Assembly (NCBI RefSeq): GCF_004116335.1
Contig: NZ_PDKN01000002.1
Coordinates: 248,001 to 312,000, forward strand
Source of the DNA: Candidatus Marinarcus aquaticus
Lineage (GTDB): Bacteria; Campylobacterota; Campylobacteria; Campylobacterales; Arcobacteraceae
Direction: 5' to 3'
DNA: 64,000 bases
The notes under the pieces were generated by a model that worked only from the letters and a program-made list of their open reading frames with translations, was not told where the DNA came from and ran no database searches. A program made the position numbers and the translations under genes. Each line of letters begins with the position of its first letter. Position 1 is the stretch's first letter. Positions 55,303 through 64,000 of this stretch are shown here, piece by piece.

Positions 55303-55618
55303 AAAAGGCACAGCTGTAAGCCGAGTTTTGTATTAGACAATAATTTATCTCGTTGTTTAATTGCTTAAACACTCTTGCGAAGAGAGGGATTGTGAAGTTC
55401 CCACCACCTCTTCTTGCTGCTGGTTGGGTTTACAAAGCACTTAAGATTGCTCAAAAGTCTGGTGGTCTCTTACACCACCGTTTCACCCTTACCCAAAATG
55501 GGCGGTCTACTCTCTGTTGCACTGTCCCTTAGGTTGCCCTAGCCATTCGTTAAATGGAACCATACTTCACTGCAGCTCGGACTTTCCTCTTGTAAAAAGC
55601 TATTGTCTGCTGTACCTG
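55303..55618 (-). ncRNA. rnpB: RNase P RNA
   Basis: On the minus strand the conserved 5' block GAGGAAAGTCCGAGC and the conserved 3' block AACTCGGCTTACAG are present. The outermost helix P1 pairs GGTACAG (5' end, complement of 55610-55616) with CTGTGCC (complement of 55307-55313). A TACAAT on the minus strand (55625-55630) is correctly spaced for a start near 55618. It is the catalytic RNA that matures tRNA 5' ends. Ends are estimated from P1. Confidence 0.93.
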
Positions 55619-55624
55619 AAAAGG

Positions 55625-55630
55625 ATTGTA
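55625..55630 (-). promoter_or_regulatory. -10 box for rnpB
   Basis: TACAAT on the minus strand, 6 nt before the inferred RNA start. Confidence 0.5.
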
Positions 55631-55642
55631 TCCAAAAAAGGT

Positions 55643-56170
55643 TTACTTTCTTATAATATCATAGGATGTAGGAGGATAAAATTCAAATAAATCATTGGGT
55701 AAAATCAAATTCTCTTTAATATTTGAAAATGCAATACTGACTTGGTTTTCCAGTTCATCTTGGTAGTTTATGGACTCTATTTGATTCTGTTTTACATGAA
55801 TATCGTATTGAATTTCATACAAAGTGGTTCGATAAAGTGTGGGTGAGATCTCTTTGGCATTTTTGATGATATCTAAAATATCCACTTCTTGATGAAGTTT
55901 TGTATAGATGGCTTGTTCCAGTTCTGGCTCATCGACGATGGCATAACTGTTATTAATATAGACATTTTTAATGATGGGTTTTTTATATTGCCATAGAATT
56001 CTTGCATTGCCTTTGATAAAAACTTCTCCTTTATAAACAATCGTTTTATCACTGCTGTTTTGAATGGTTTGTATGAAATTGGCTTGAAATGTTTTGATAT
56101 TATCAAAGATATTGGCTTGCGCACCAACAACAAGCAAAAAAGCGACTTGTAATAGCATTTTATAAACCAT
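55643..56170 (-). CDS. lolA: Outer-membrane lipoprotein carrier LolA
   Basis: A 175-residue periplasmic protein. A signal peptide (MLLQVAFLLVVGAQA) is followed by FQANFIQTIQNSSDKTIVYKGEVFIKGNARILWQYKKP, the LolA opening with its basic-aromatic strand. It carries lipoproteins from the inner to the outer membrane. It is divergent from secA, and the matching Lol permease gene lies beyond secA, so the lipoprotein-sorting pieces are close together. Confidence 0.88.
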   Translation of the reverse strand: MVYKMLLQVAFLLVVGAQANIFDNIKTFQANFIQTIQNSSDKTIVYKGEVFIKGNARILWQYKKPIIKNVYINNSYAIVDEPELEQAIYTKLHQEVDILDIIKNAKEISPTLYRTTLYEIQYDIHVKQNQIESINYQDELENQVSIAFSNIKENLILPNDLFEFYPPTSYDIIRK

Positions 56171-56189
56171 ATTTTAACCTTAGTTTTTA

Positions 56190-56195
56190 TATAAT
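56190..56195 (+). promoter_or_regulatory. -10 box for secA
   Basis: Perfect TATAAT 31 nt before the secA ATG, with AAAGGA between. Confidence 0.55.
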
Positions 56196-56226
56196 CTTGC
56201 CATTATAACAGAAAGGATTTTATTTT

Positions 56227-58839
56227 ATGTTGAATATTTTCTCAAAGATTTTTGGTACGACAAATGACAGAGAAGTCAAACGATATGCTAAACGAGCTGA
56301 AGCAATCAATGCTTTAGAAGAGCAGTTCAAAGTGATGGACGACGAAGCGTTAAAAAACTATTTTAACGAGTTGAAAACGCAAGTTCAAGCCAATGAAAAA
56401 ACCTTGGATGATGTTTTGAATGAATCGTTTGCAATTACAAGAGAAGCGAGTCGACGTACTTTAAATATGAGACACTATGATGTTCAACTTATTGGTGGTA
56501 TGGTTCTAAATGATGGACGCATTGCAGAGATGAAAACAGGTGAAGGTAAAACTTTGGTTGCAACACTGCCTGTAATTTTAAATGCAATGGTGGGTCGAGG
56601 TGTACATGTTGTTACAGTTAATGACTACCTTGCAAGCAGGGATGCAAAAGAGTTAGAACCCCTTTATAACTTTCTGGGCTTCAATGTGGGTGCTATTGTT
56701 GCAGAATTGGGTGATGAACAATCACGAAAAGAGCAATATCTCGCCGATATTACTTATGGTACTAACAATGAGTTTGGATTTGATTATCTTCGTGATAATA
56801 TGAAGTATGATTTGCAAGAGAAGGTTCAACGAGACCACTACTTTGTCATTGTGGATGAAGTGGATTCTATTTTAATTGATGAAGCACGAACGCCTTTGAT
56901 TATCTCTGGACCTGCAAACAGAAAAGGTGTGGATTATGCAAAAGCCAACTCAATCGCTCTACAACTGGAAAAAGGTGAATTAATTGAACCTAAGAAACCA
57001 GATGAAAAACCTATTACAACAGGTGATTTTACAGTCGATGAGAAAAATAAAGCAGTATTGATGACAGAAGCAGGGATTGAAAAAGCTGAACAACTCTTTG
57101 GCGTAGATAATCTCTACTCTTTAGAAAATGCCATGCTTTCTCACCATTTAGATCAAGCTTTAAAAGCACACCATGTGTTTGAAAAAGATGTGGATTATGT
57201 TGTAAGAGACAATGAGGTTATCATCGTTGATGAGTTTACAGGACGATTAAGTGAAGGTCGACGATACTCTGATGGTCTGCACCAAGCACTTGAAGCCAAA
57301 GAGAATGTGAGTATCCAAGAGGAGTCTCAAACATTAGCAGATATTACTTACCAAAATTACTTTAGAATGTACGACAAACTTGCTGGTATGACAGGTACAG
57401 CTCAAACGGAAGCAACAGAGTTTGCAGAGATTTATAACTTGGATGTTGTCTCTATTCCAACCAATGTCCCAGTTCAAAGAATTGATCGAAACGACCTTAT
57501 TTATAAAAGTGAACGAGAGAAGTTTGATGCCGTGTGTGCGAAAATTCAAGAATATCACAAAAAGGGACAGCCTGTTTTAGTGGGTACTGCTTCAATTGAA
57601 AAATCAGAGCACTTGAATAAGCTTCTCAAAAATGCAAAAGTTCCTCACACGGTGTTAAATGCAAAACAACACGAAAAAGAGGGAAAAATCATTGCAGATG
57701 CAGGACAAAAAGGTGCTGTAACGATTGCAACAAATATGGCAGGACGTGGGGTTGATATTAAATTGACTCAAGAGACACTTGACTTGGGTGGTTTGGCTAT
57801 CATTGGTACTGAGCGACACGAGTCAAGACGTATTGATAACCAGCTTCGAGGACGTTCTGGACGTCAAGGAGATGTGGGTGAATCTCAATTTTATCTCAGT
57901 TTAGAAGACAATCTTTTACGAATTTTTGGAAGCGATAAAATTAAAGGGATTATGGAGAGACTGGGAATTGAAGAGGGAGAACATATCGAATCTTCAATGG
58001 TCACACGTGCAGTTGAAAATGCACAGAAAAAAGTAGAATCAATGCACTTTGAGAGCAGAAAACACCTGTTAGAGTATGATGATGTTGCCAATAAACAACG
58101 AAAAGTAATTTATGCATTCAGAAATGACTTATTAAATCCAGAGTTTGATATTGCTTCTAAAATTGATGAAAACAGACTTGAATATGTGGCAAATCTCTTA
58201 GCATCATGCGAAATTTTTGATGGTATGCCAAGTGAAGACTTTGATTATGACAAAATCATTGTCAGACTTAAAGAGGAGTTAAACTTAGTTGCAACTAAAG
58301 AGGATTTACAAGCAGACGATTATGTGGCATTAGAAGAAAAACTTATCTCTATTTTAAAATCAATGTATGATGATAAAATGAGTCTGGCAGCACCTGATCA
58401 ACGAAGTGAAATAGAGAGAATTCTCTATTTGCAAATTCTTGATAATGCTTGGAGAGAACACTTATACTCTATGGATACACTCAAAACAGGTATTGGTCTT
58501 CGAGGATATAACCAAAAAGATCCATTGGTTGAGTATAAAAAAGAGTCATATAACATGTTTGTTGAATTGACTTCATCCATTAAAAATGAGATTATTAAAG
58601 TTCTTTTTACCGTACAACTTCGAAGCAAAGATGATGAGCAACGAGACAAAGAGATGTTAGAGAAAATGATTTCTGATATGGAACATGACCAAGAGCAACT
58701 TCAAACAAACTTGAGTGATAATCCAAAACTGGAAAAAAAGATTGCACGAAATGAGCCATGCCCTTGTGGTAGTGGTAAAAAATACAAACAGTGTTGCGGG
58801 AAAAGTGGTCCTAAACGAGGATTGGTCGCAGGAAATTAA
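56227..58839 (+). CDS. secA: Preprotein translocase ATPase SecA
   Basis: An 870-residue motor. [14 protein letters not shown] is Walker [21 protein letters not shown] Walker B and DEAD-like region, and [17 protein letters not shown] belong to the second nucleotide domain. The C-terminus has the SEC-C zinc module [17 protein letters not shown]. It drives secretion through SecYEG. The Lol permease gene begins 1 nt after its stop. Confidence 0.97.
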   Translation: MLNIFSKIFGTTNDREVKRYAKRAEAINALEEQFKVMDDEALKNYFNELKTQVQANEKTLDDVLNESFAITREASRRTLNMRHYDVQLIGGMVLNDGRIAEMKTGEGKTLVATLPVILNAMVGRGVHVVTVNDYLASRDAKELEPLYNFLGFNVGAIVAELGDEQSRKEQYLADITYGTNNEFGFDYLRDNMKYDLQEKVQRDHYFVIVDEVDSILIDEARTPLIISGPANRKGVDYAKANSIALQLEKGELIEPKKPDEKPITTGDFTVDEKNKAVLMTEAGIEKAEQLFGVDNLYSLENAMLSHHLDQALKAHHVFEKDVDYVVRDNEVIIVDEFTGRLSEGRRYSDGLHQALEAKENVSIQEESQTLADITYQNYFRMYDKLAGMTGTAQTEATEFAEIYNLDVVSIPTNVPVQRIDRNDLIYKSEREKFDAVCAKIQEYHKKGQPVLVGTASIEKSEHLNKLLKNAKVPHTVLNAKQHEKEGKIIADAGQKGAVTIATNMAGRGVDIKLTQETLDLGGLAIIGTERHESRRIDNQLRGRSGRQGDVGESQFYLSLEDNLLRIFGSDKIKGIMERLGIEEGEHIESSMVTRAVENAQKKVESMHFESRKHLLEYDDVANKQRKVIYAFRNDLLNPEFDIASKIDENRLEYVANLLASCEIFDGMPSEDFDYDKIIVRLKEELNLVATKEDLQADDYVALEEKLISILKSMYDDKMSLAAPDQRSEIERILYLQILDNAWREHLYSMDTLKTGIGLRGYNQKDPLVEYKKESYNMFVELTSSIKNEIIKVLFTVQLRSKDDEQRDKEMLEKMISDMEHDQEQLQTNLSDNPKLEKKIARNEPCPCGSGKKYKQCCGKSGPKRGLVAGN

Positions 58840-58840
58840 C

Positions 58841-60046
58841 TTGAATAAACAGTTGGTTAATTTCATTGTCAAAAAGTATCTTCGTTTTGACAAAAAGAAT
58901 CCTTTTATCTCTATAAGTGCCCTGCTCGCCTTTATTGGTGTGGCAGTGGGTGTCATGGTTTTAATTATAACCATGGCTATTATGAACGGAACTCAAAAAG
59001 AGTTTGAAAATAAACTCTTTATTATGAACTACCCTCTTTCAATCTATCCAAAACTTCAAGGTGCAGTCAATCAAGAGTTGCTTGATGAATTGGAAGCAAC
59101 ATTTCCTAACTTACAATTCTCACCCTATGTCTCTTCTCAAGTGATTGTACAAAATGCCGATGAAATGAGTGGTGGTGTTATTTTTGGTGTCAATCAAGAA
59201 AAAGAGGCAAAAATCAATGCTATTTATGCAAAAGCAGTTGAAAATTTGAGTTTAGAGAAGTATGATTTGATTGTGGGACAAGGCATTCAAAACAAACTTT
59301 TTGCCAGTGATGGTTCTAAAGTCACACTTTATTTTACTTCTCTTAATCCCAGTGGTTTTTCAATGATGCCAAAAATGAAACGTTTTTCAATGCAAGGTGC
59401 TTTCTCTTCGGGGCTTAACGCGTATGATAAAGCCTATATGTATACCTCTATTGAGGCACTTCAAACTGTTCTAAAGCGTTCAAAAAATGAGTTTGATGGT
59501 ATTCATATTTTCTCAAAAGAACCTTTTAAAGATATCAAAAAATTAGAAGAAACAATTGGGAACTACCGTGTGGGTATTGTCGGTTGGTGGCAACAAAATG
59601 GAAACTTCTTTGCTGCCATGGAGATGGAGAAAAAAGCACTTTTTGTTGTATTGATGTTGATTATTCTTGTAGCTTCACTGAATATCATCTCTTCATTACT
59701 TATGACCGTCATGAGCCGAAGAAAAGAGATTGCACTTCTTTTATCAATGGGAGCTTCTTCAAAAGAGGTGAAACAAATTTTTTTAAAAATTGGTATTACC
59801 ATTGGTTTTAGTGGAATCATCGTTGGAATTGGATTGGGATTTTTCGGGATATTTTTATTGGATAATTTTGATATTATTTCATTGCCAGCAGATGTATATG
59901 GTACGAGTAAATTGCCTTTAGAGCTTGCAACACTTGATTTTGTCTCTATTGTCATTGGTGCAGTGGTGATTGTCTTTGCTGCTTCCTTTTATCCTGCATA
60001 TAAAGCAACGCACATTGATGTGATTGAAGTTTTAAGAAACGAATAG
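58841..60046 (+). CDS. Lipoprotein-releasing ABC permease (LolC/LolE type)
   Basis: A 401-residue permease with one N-terminal membrane helix (about 25-47), a large periplasmic domain, and three C-terminal helices (about 270-295, 320-345, 370-392), the LolC/E/MacB layout. It opens with a VNFIVKKYLRFDKKNPFISISALLAFIGVAVGVMVLI stretch typical of LolC/E. I start at TTG 58841, 1 nt after secA, with AGGAAA upstream. It extracts lipoproteins for LolA; the LolD ATPase is not in the window. Confidence 0.88.
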   Translation: MNKQLVNFIVKKYLRFDKKNPFISISALLAFIGVAVGVMVLIITMAIMNGTQKEFENKLFIMNYPLSIYPKLQGAVNQELLDELEATFPNLQFSPYVSSQVIVQNADEMSGGVIFGVNQEKEAKINAIYAKAVENLSLEKYDLIVGQGIQNKLFASDGSKVTLYFTSLNPSGFSMMPKMKRFSMQGAFSSGLNAYDKAYMYTSIEALQTVLKRSKNEFDGIHIFSKEPFKDIKKLEETIGNYRVGIVGWWQQNGNFFAAMEMEKKALFVVLMLIILVASLNIISSLLMTVMSRRKEIALLLSMGASSKEVKQIFLKIGITIGFSGIIVGIGLGFFGIFLLDNFDIISLPADVYGTSKLPLELATLDFVSIVIGAVVIVFAASFYPAYKATHIDVIEVLRNE

Positions 60047-60071
60047 TTTCAAACTTCAATCGCATAAAATA

Positions 60072-60572
60072 TTATAAAATATCTTCTTTTATTTCATCAC
60101 ACCAGACATTGATACGCTCATCTGTAAGTTCACTTTCATTATCTTCATCTAAAGCTAACCCTACAAAAAAGCCCTCTTCTTTTTGTGCTTTTGATTCTTC
60201 ATGGCTGTAGTCACTGTTTGGCCATTGACCAATCACTTTTGCACCTTTTTGTGTGATTTGTTCATACAAAGTTCCCATGGCATCAACATAATTATCTGCA
60301 TAGGATTCTTGATCTCCTAAACCAAAAAGTGCAACTGTTTTTCCTGAGAAGTCAAGATTGCAAAAATCATCCCAAGCATCATCCCAATCATCTTGTAAAT
60401 CACCATCTCCCCATGTGGAAGAACCAATAATTACTTTGTCATACTCACCAATTTTTGATACATCATTGCTTGCAATATCAAAAACAGCGTCTATACCTAA
60501 ATTTTTCGCAATACTTTTTGCTACGATTTCAGTATTTCCTGTGCTACTTGCATAAAAAACAGCTGTTGCCAT
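60072..60572 (-). CDS. fldA: Flavodoxin
   Basis: A 166-residue electron carrier. ASSTGNTEIVAKSIA is the FMN phosphate loop, IIGSSTWGDGDLQDDWDDAW the 50s loop and ALFGLGDQESYADN the 90s loop, all typical long-chain flavodoxin features. In this phylum flavodoxin serves pyruvate and 2-oxoglutarate oxidoreductases. It is the last gene of a three-gene operon whose promoter region has two Fur-box-like sites, so induction under iron limitation is likely. Confidence 0.95.
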   Translation of the reverse strand: MATAVFYASSTGNTEIVAKSIAKNLGIDAVFDIASNDVSKIGEYDKVIIGSSTWGDGDLQDDWDDAWDDFCNLDFSGKTVALFGLGDQESYADNYVDAMGTLYEQITQKGAKVIGQWPNSDYSHEESKAQKEEGFFVGLALDEDNESELTDERINVWCDEIKEDIL

Positions 60573-60580
60573 TTTGCCTC

Positions 60581-61345
60581 CTATCTTAAAATTGAACGCA
60601 GTGAATAAGGAATGATTTTAATACCATACTCACTGCAAAGTTTATTATTTTCAAATTCAGGTATTTTTACTTGAAGATGTTTATTAAAATGGTTATCTTT
60701 AGGATACACTAAATAGATATTTTTATAGTGTGTCTCTTTGATACATTGTACTGCCTTAGAGATGTGCTCATCAATGATACATTCTTTTTTGTCTTCAAAA
60801 AAATTCCAATATGGAAAGATTTTAATATCATCCACTTGTGAGGAGATGATATTGATACAATCCGATTCTTTTTCAATGCATCGTGTTTTTTGGTCTCGTA
60901 AGAGTTTCTTGACAATAAATTGCTCAAATGAGCTTTGTGCACTTACTTTGAGTGTGAGATTTGTTCCACCAATCATATTAAACAGTTTTAGCGCTAATGA
61001 GCAGTTTTTTTGTTGTAAAAATGCTCGAGTTGTTGTGTTGTGTTTCATGTTGAATAGTTTTTGTATGTCATTATCAAAAAAAGAAGTGATTTTTTTGATT
61101 TTAGGAGAACCATTTAAATGAAATGGAACAAAACTCACATCTAACAAACTCATGATTTTTTGGACAAAAACATCGCATAAAGGCAGGTGTTCACAACGCT
61201 TTATCTCTTGTTTGTTAAATCTGAGCTCTTTACAGACTTGGTGATTGAAAAACTCCAAAAAGAGCCTTCTTTGTGCATTGATTTTTTGAAACTGATCAAA
61301 CTGTGGCAGATACTCTTTTGATTTAGAAAAACCCATTTCACTCAT
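60581..61345 (-). CDS. Hypothetical protein in the flavodoxin operon, 254 aa
   Basis: I do not recognise a family. The protein is soluble-looking, with several cysteines (for example KRCEHLPLCDVF and KTRCIEKESDC). The C-terminal part, KNIYLVYPKDNHFNKHLQVKIPEF followed by YGIKIIPYSLR, has the alternating strand pattern of an alpha/beta nucleotide- or nuclease-like fold, but no catalytic motif stands out. It overlaps the 68-residue gene upstream by 4 nt and precedes fldA by 8 nt. From memory the Campylobacter jejuni fldA operon (Cj1382c-Cj1384c) has the same order. Confidence 0.75.
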   Translation of the reverse strand: MSEMGFSKSKEYLPQFDQFQKINAQRRLFLEFFNHQVCKELRFNKQEIKRCEHLPLCDVFVQKIMSLLDVSFVPFHLNGSPKIKKITSFFDNDIQKLFNMKHNTTTRAFLQQKNCSLALKLFNMIGGTNLTLKVSAQSSFEQFIVKKLLRDQKTRCIEKESDCINIISSQVDDIKIFPYWNFFEDKKECIIDEHISKAVQCIKETHYKNIYLVYPKDNHFNKHLQVKIPEFENNKLCSEYGIKIIPYSLRSILR

Positions 61346-61548
61346 CTTCTACTCCTTTTTAATACTCGTATATTAAATCCCGTTGTGATTTTATAAGGTA
61401 CGAACAGATTATCTAAGGTATGAGTGATTTGTAACAGCTCATCAATGTCTGCATCAATATGATTTCTTTGAGACATAAAAGTATTAATAGAAGCATTAAA
61501 TTTATATGTACGTAAAAAGTCAAACCGTTGTAAGTGCTCTTGACTCAT
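61342..61548 (-). CDS. Small hypothetical protein leading the flavodoxin operon, 68 aa
   Basis: A short basic-ended protein without recognised domain. It starts at an ATG with a strong GGGGGAG ribosome site just upstream and is the first gene after two Fur-box-like palindromes. The stop overlaps the next start by 4 nt. Its size and place match a small gene that I recall heading the fldA operon in Campylobacter, function unknown. Confidence 0.7.
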   Translation of the reverse strand: MSQEHLQRFDFLRTYKFNASINTFMSQRNHIDADIDELLQITHTLDNLFVPYKITTGFNIRVLKRSRR

Positions 61549-61561
61549 CTCTCCCCCTTTA

Positions 61562-61576
61562 TGATAATAGTTATCA
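61562..61576 (-). promoter_or_regulatory. Fur-box-like operator 1
   Basis: TGATAATAGTTATCA: a 15-bp 7-1-7 palindrome differing from TGATAATnATTATCA at one position. 13 nt upstream of the first operon gene. Confidence 0.7.
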
Positions 61577-61611
61577 TAATTATAAAGAGAGTTAGCTTAA
61601 AGTATTATTAA

Positions 61612-61626
61612 TGATAATCGTTATTA
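61612..61626 (-). promoter_or_regulatory. Fur-box-like operator 2
   Basis: TGATAATCGTTATTA: same 7-1-7 pattern with two differences, 50 bp from operator 1. Confidence 0.65.
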
Positions 61627-61634
61627 AAAATAAA

Positions 61635-64000
61635 TTACTCTTTTTGAGAATCATTAAAGTAGTTTATACCTTTTGAAGGAAGATCAAAAAGACGTTTTAC
61701 CATGTCTAAAGGTACATTGGCGGCTTCTTTTGAGAGATTGGTGTTGATTTTAGGGTCATCCAAACTTCCACTGATTTGTACCGATGTTGCTACACGGTTG
61801 TCATCACCTAAGAACAGGTAATTCAGTACAGGGATATACCCCACAATTTTTGTATAATCTTTCATGAAAATAATATCAATATCTGCATCAACAATGCGCT
61901 TATTTAAGTCCATAGAACCCTGCCCTATAAAGTCTGCCATATTGCCTTGCGTGTTTAGATTTTCAAAGGTAAATTGTTGCTTCTGAATATTGTAATTAAA
62001 ATCAAATCCTCCTTTAACTACTCTGTATCCATTGAGATTAAAGCCTGAGTTGGTTGCCATTCCTACGACCGATGGAAGTGCCAACAGTGGATTAATAAGA
62101 CCCGGAGCAGTATTCACAAAAATGATTAAGTTATTTAGCAATGCCAAGTTTTTGATTTTTGTATCATCAAGTGAAACATGTCCTAAAAGCTTGGTTGTGC
62201 TTCCCTTGGCTTGCAAATCAATGCTGCCTTCACTTAGAAGCTCTTTTTTATCCAATAAAGCGTTGATGAACTCATCACTGGCCTTTTTTATATCGATTCG
62301 AACATCGTCAGCATTTTTTTCATTGTATAAAAGTGTTGTTTTATTGTGTTGCAAATCAAGTTTTGTTTGTTGTTTATTTAATGTAAGTGTGTAGTTGGAA
62401 CCTAAAAGTTTTTGAGTAGGCGTGAGGTAGATATTTGAGTTATGTCCTTTTATAACGGTCAGCAACTTTTCATTAAGCGTTTTTTCTTCATTGCTTGTGT
62501 TTTTGTTTTTTTCTTCATTGAGCAAATCCAAACCATTGAGTTGCAAGTCAAGTCGGTTTTTATTTAAAAGCAGTTTAAACTCATTTTGTGGGGAGTGAAG
62601 TGTTAAAACACCTTGTTTTACACCTCCTTCAAGTGTCATTTTAGTGAGTTTATTTTGATTGTGCACAGCAATAGGAAAATCAAGCTCTTGAAGTTTTGCA
62701 TTGATAGTGATCTCATCTTTTTGCTTTAAAAGCAGATAAAGTTCTCCTTGTTTTATCTTAAGATCTTGCAGGAGTGTTGAGTATGCGTAGAGTTTTTCTA
62801 AAGAGTTCAGTGCTACTTTGACACCCTCTTTTTGAACAGCGATGATGGTATCGAAGTTATCTAAGCTTATTAGCGTGTCTTCATGAAAGTCAACGTCTAC
62901 CTTGGTCGTACTGTTTTGAAGTTTGATTAAATCCATATCGTTGTGTTGTATGTGTAAATCATGCAGATCAAAGACCCCTTTTGCTTTTGATGCAGTGGTA
63001 TCAATCTCTAAGTTTAAAATACCTTTGGTTAAGTCATCCACTTCTACCTTTGAATCTTTAATAGTCACTTTTGAGTTGTCTAAATAGACATCGGCTTCAT
63101 GTGCAAAAAACTCAAAGTTTTGTAGTCTAAAATGGCTATTGCTGGCTTTAAAGTGCCCTTTGGTTAAAATAGTATCCACATCATTAAAATAGATTTGTAA
63201 AGCAAAATCAGAATCCGTACTGCCATCTGTTTGTATTAAAGGCAGTTTGACTTGATACGCTTGTAATAATTCTAAAATCTCTTCGTTGAGGCGACTTTTA
63301 GTTTTGATGTTGACAACAATATTTGAACCCTCTTTTGAAATACCATGTATGACAACGTTACTGCCATCAATGGGTGTGTTTTTAAAAATGGGGTTTTCTA
63401 AAAAGAATGAGAGATTATCATTTTTAAAGGTCACGTTGACTTGTGAACTTTGTACGGGATCTAAATCGTGTTTGAATGTTATGTTCGCATTTTGTATCGT
63501 TGCTTCACCATCTAAACTCTCAATCACGGGTAAAAAACTCTCTCGGTTGATTTTCCCTTTTAAATACGTAACGTTTAAATTCCCCGTGATATTATCATAC
63601 AGCCACTCTTCAATGGTGTGTTGAAGACGTACAAAGTTTTTGACAAAATGCAGGTTTTTAAAAGGTTTGAGGCTAGAGAGGTCAAAATAGATATAATTAG
63701 CATCTGAACGTGCATCAATAACCGTATCTAAGCCTTCTAAATAGGCATTGCCTTTAAAGATAAAATTATCGGTTTTAAGATTAACATCAAATTCTCCTTC
63801 AAGCATCATGTCGTAATCTTTTAAATACATGGAATAGAGTTTTAAGATAATATTTTTACCTTCAACAAAAGGTTGTGCCGCAATGTTGATGAATTTGGTG
63901 TCCACATAGAAAATATCGTTATCTAAAGTGATGGTAAACTCATTGTTATCCACAATAAGCCGTTCTATATCGACTTTTTGAAAAAGACGCAGTGCCGTTG
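61635..64000 (-). CDS. AsmA/YhdP-like envelope protein, C-terminal part (5' truncated by window)
   Basis: The frame stays open to the right edge, so the N-terminus is missing; 788 residues are visible. The body is built of repeating beta-strand segments of the AsmA/TamB/YhdP type, and the last about 160 residues form the AsmA-like C-terminal domain (FDFNYNIQKQQFTFENLNTQGNMADFIGQGSMDLNKR, then FLGDDNRVATSVQISGSLDDPKI). Such proteins bridge inner and outer membranes and move phospholipids. A GTG at 63953 is within the gene and is not the start. It ends 8 bp before Fur operator 2. Confidence 0.82.
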   Translation of the reverse strand, partial: TALRLFQKVDIERLIVDNNEFTITLDNDIFYVDTKFINIAAQPFVEGKNIILKLYSMYLKDYDMMLEGEFDVNLKTDNFIFKGNAYLEGLDTVIDARSDANYIYFDLSSLKPFKNLHFVKNFVRLQHTIEEWLYDNITGNLNVTYLKGKINRESFLPVIESLDGEATIQNANITFKHDLDPVQSSQVNVTFKNDNLSFFLENPIFKNTPIDGSNVVIHGISKEGSNIVVNIKTKSRLNEEILELLQAYQVKLPLIQTDGSTDSDFALQIYFNDVDTILTKGHFKASNSHFRLQNFEFFAHEADVYLDNSKVTIKDSKVEVDDLTKGILNLEIDTTASKAKGVFDLHDLHIQHNDMDLIKLQNSTTKVDVDFHEDTLISLDNFDTIIAVQKEGVKVALNSLEKLYAYSTLLQDLKIKQGELYLLLKQKDEITINAKLQELDFPIAVHNQNKLTKMTLEGGVKQGVLTLHSPQNEFKLLLNKNRLDLQLNGLDLLNEEKNKNTSNEEKTLNEKLLTVIKGHNSNIYLTPTQKLLGSNYTLTLNKQQTKLDLQHNKTTLLYNEKNADDVRIDIKKASDEFINALLDKKELLSEGSIDLQAKGSTTKLLGHVSLDDTKIKNLALLNNLIIFVNTAPGLINPLLALPSVVGMATNSGFNLNGYRVVKGGFDFNYNIQKQQFTFENLNTQGNMADFIGQGSMDLNKRIVDADIDIIFMKDYTKIVGYIPVLNYLFLGDDNRVATSVQISGSLDDPKINTNLSKEAANVPLDMVKRLFDLPSKGINYFNDSQKE

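Noticed and set aside
1-64000. CRISPR arrays, insertion sequences, phage genes, restriction or abortive-infection systems
   Set aside because: No regularly spaced repeats, transposase, integrase other than XerH, phage structural or defence proteins were found on either strand.

Overview
The window is low-GC bacterial chromosome from a Campylobacterota (epsilonproteobacterial) organism. The lines of evidence are a single-recombinase XerH gene, a CheA-CheR-CheD-CheB chemotaxis block, a SorAB-type sulfite dehydrogenase pair, a purD-RDD-lptD-PRTase-pnp gene string, T-rich promoters whose only clear element is a TATAAT-like -10 box, and frequent TTG/GTG starts. An Arcobacter-like family member fits best; this is inference, no rRNA is present.

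Layout. 0-9.4 kb: tail of a cobalamin gene, a TDT-family anion channel, an aldo/keto reductase, a 577-bp hairpin-rich non-coding segment with an AT-rich orphan gene, then a run of ybgC, a PLD nuclease, an M48 protease, rmuC, a Cu/Zn-type permease and an HD-GYP protein. 9.4-16.7 kb: moeA facing sorAB (molybdenum cofactor and a molybdenum enzyme), then an unusual PutA-like protein with a decayed aldehyde-dehydrogenase half, translationally coupled to an HEXXH protein. 16.7-23.5 kb: ttcA, DUF523, an operon of SprA-like metalloprotease, mini rod-like protein and trxC, a SulP transporter, pssA-ppx and a flagellin-like protein. 23.7-33.6 kb: ilvBN, lpxD, ftsK, hpf, der, a second SulP transporter, hemD. 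33.6-40.5 kb: a structured RNA (probable 6S RNA), purD, RDD protein, lptD, PRTase-like protein, pnp. 40.5-45.7 kb: the che operon. 45.7-50.5 kb: xerH with a candidate dif site just upstream, two orphans, an M3 peptidase, prmC. 50.6-64 kb: lipoprotein, ABC exporter, GGDEF-EAL protein, tRNA-Ser, rnpB, lolA, secA, a Lol permease, a Fur-box-controlled flavodoxin operon, and an AsmA/YhdP-like gene running off the right edge.

Genes left of the candidate dif site are mostly on the + strand (37 of 44) and those right of it mostly on the - strand (10 of 15). This is what replication converging on a terminus at about 46.85 kb would give; ftsK lies about 18 kb away. Envelope biogenesis is a recurring theme (lpxD, lptD, lolA, Lol permease, secA, AsmA-like, pssA). 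The least explained pieces are the 2.7-3.8 kb insertion, the PutA-like/HEXXH pair, the mini rod protein operon, the repeated GFFDE motif in CheA, and two unknown proteins under apparent Fur control.
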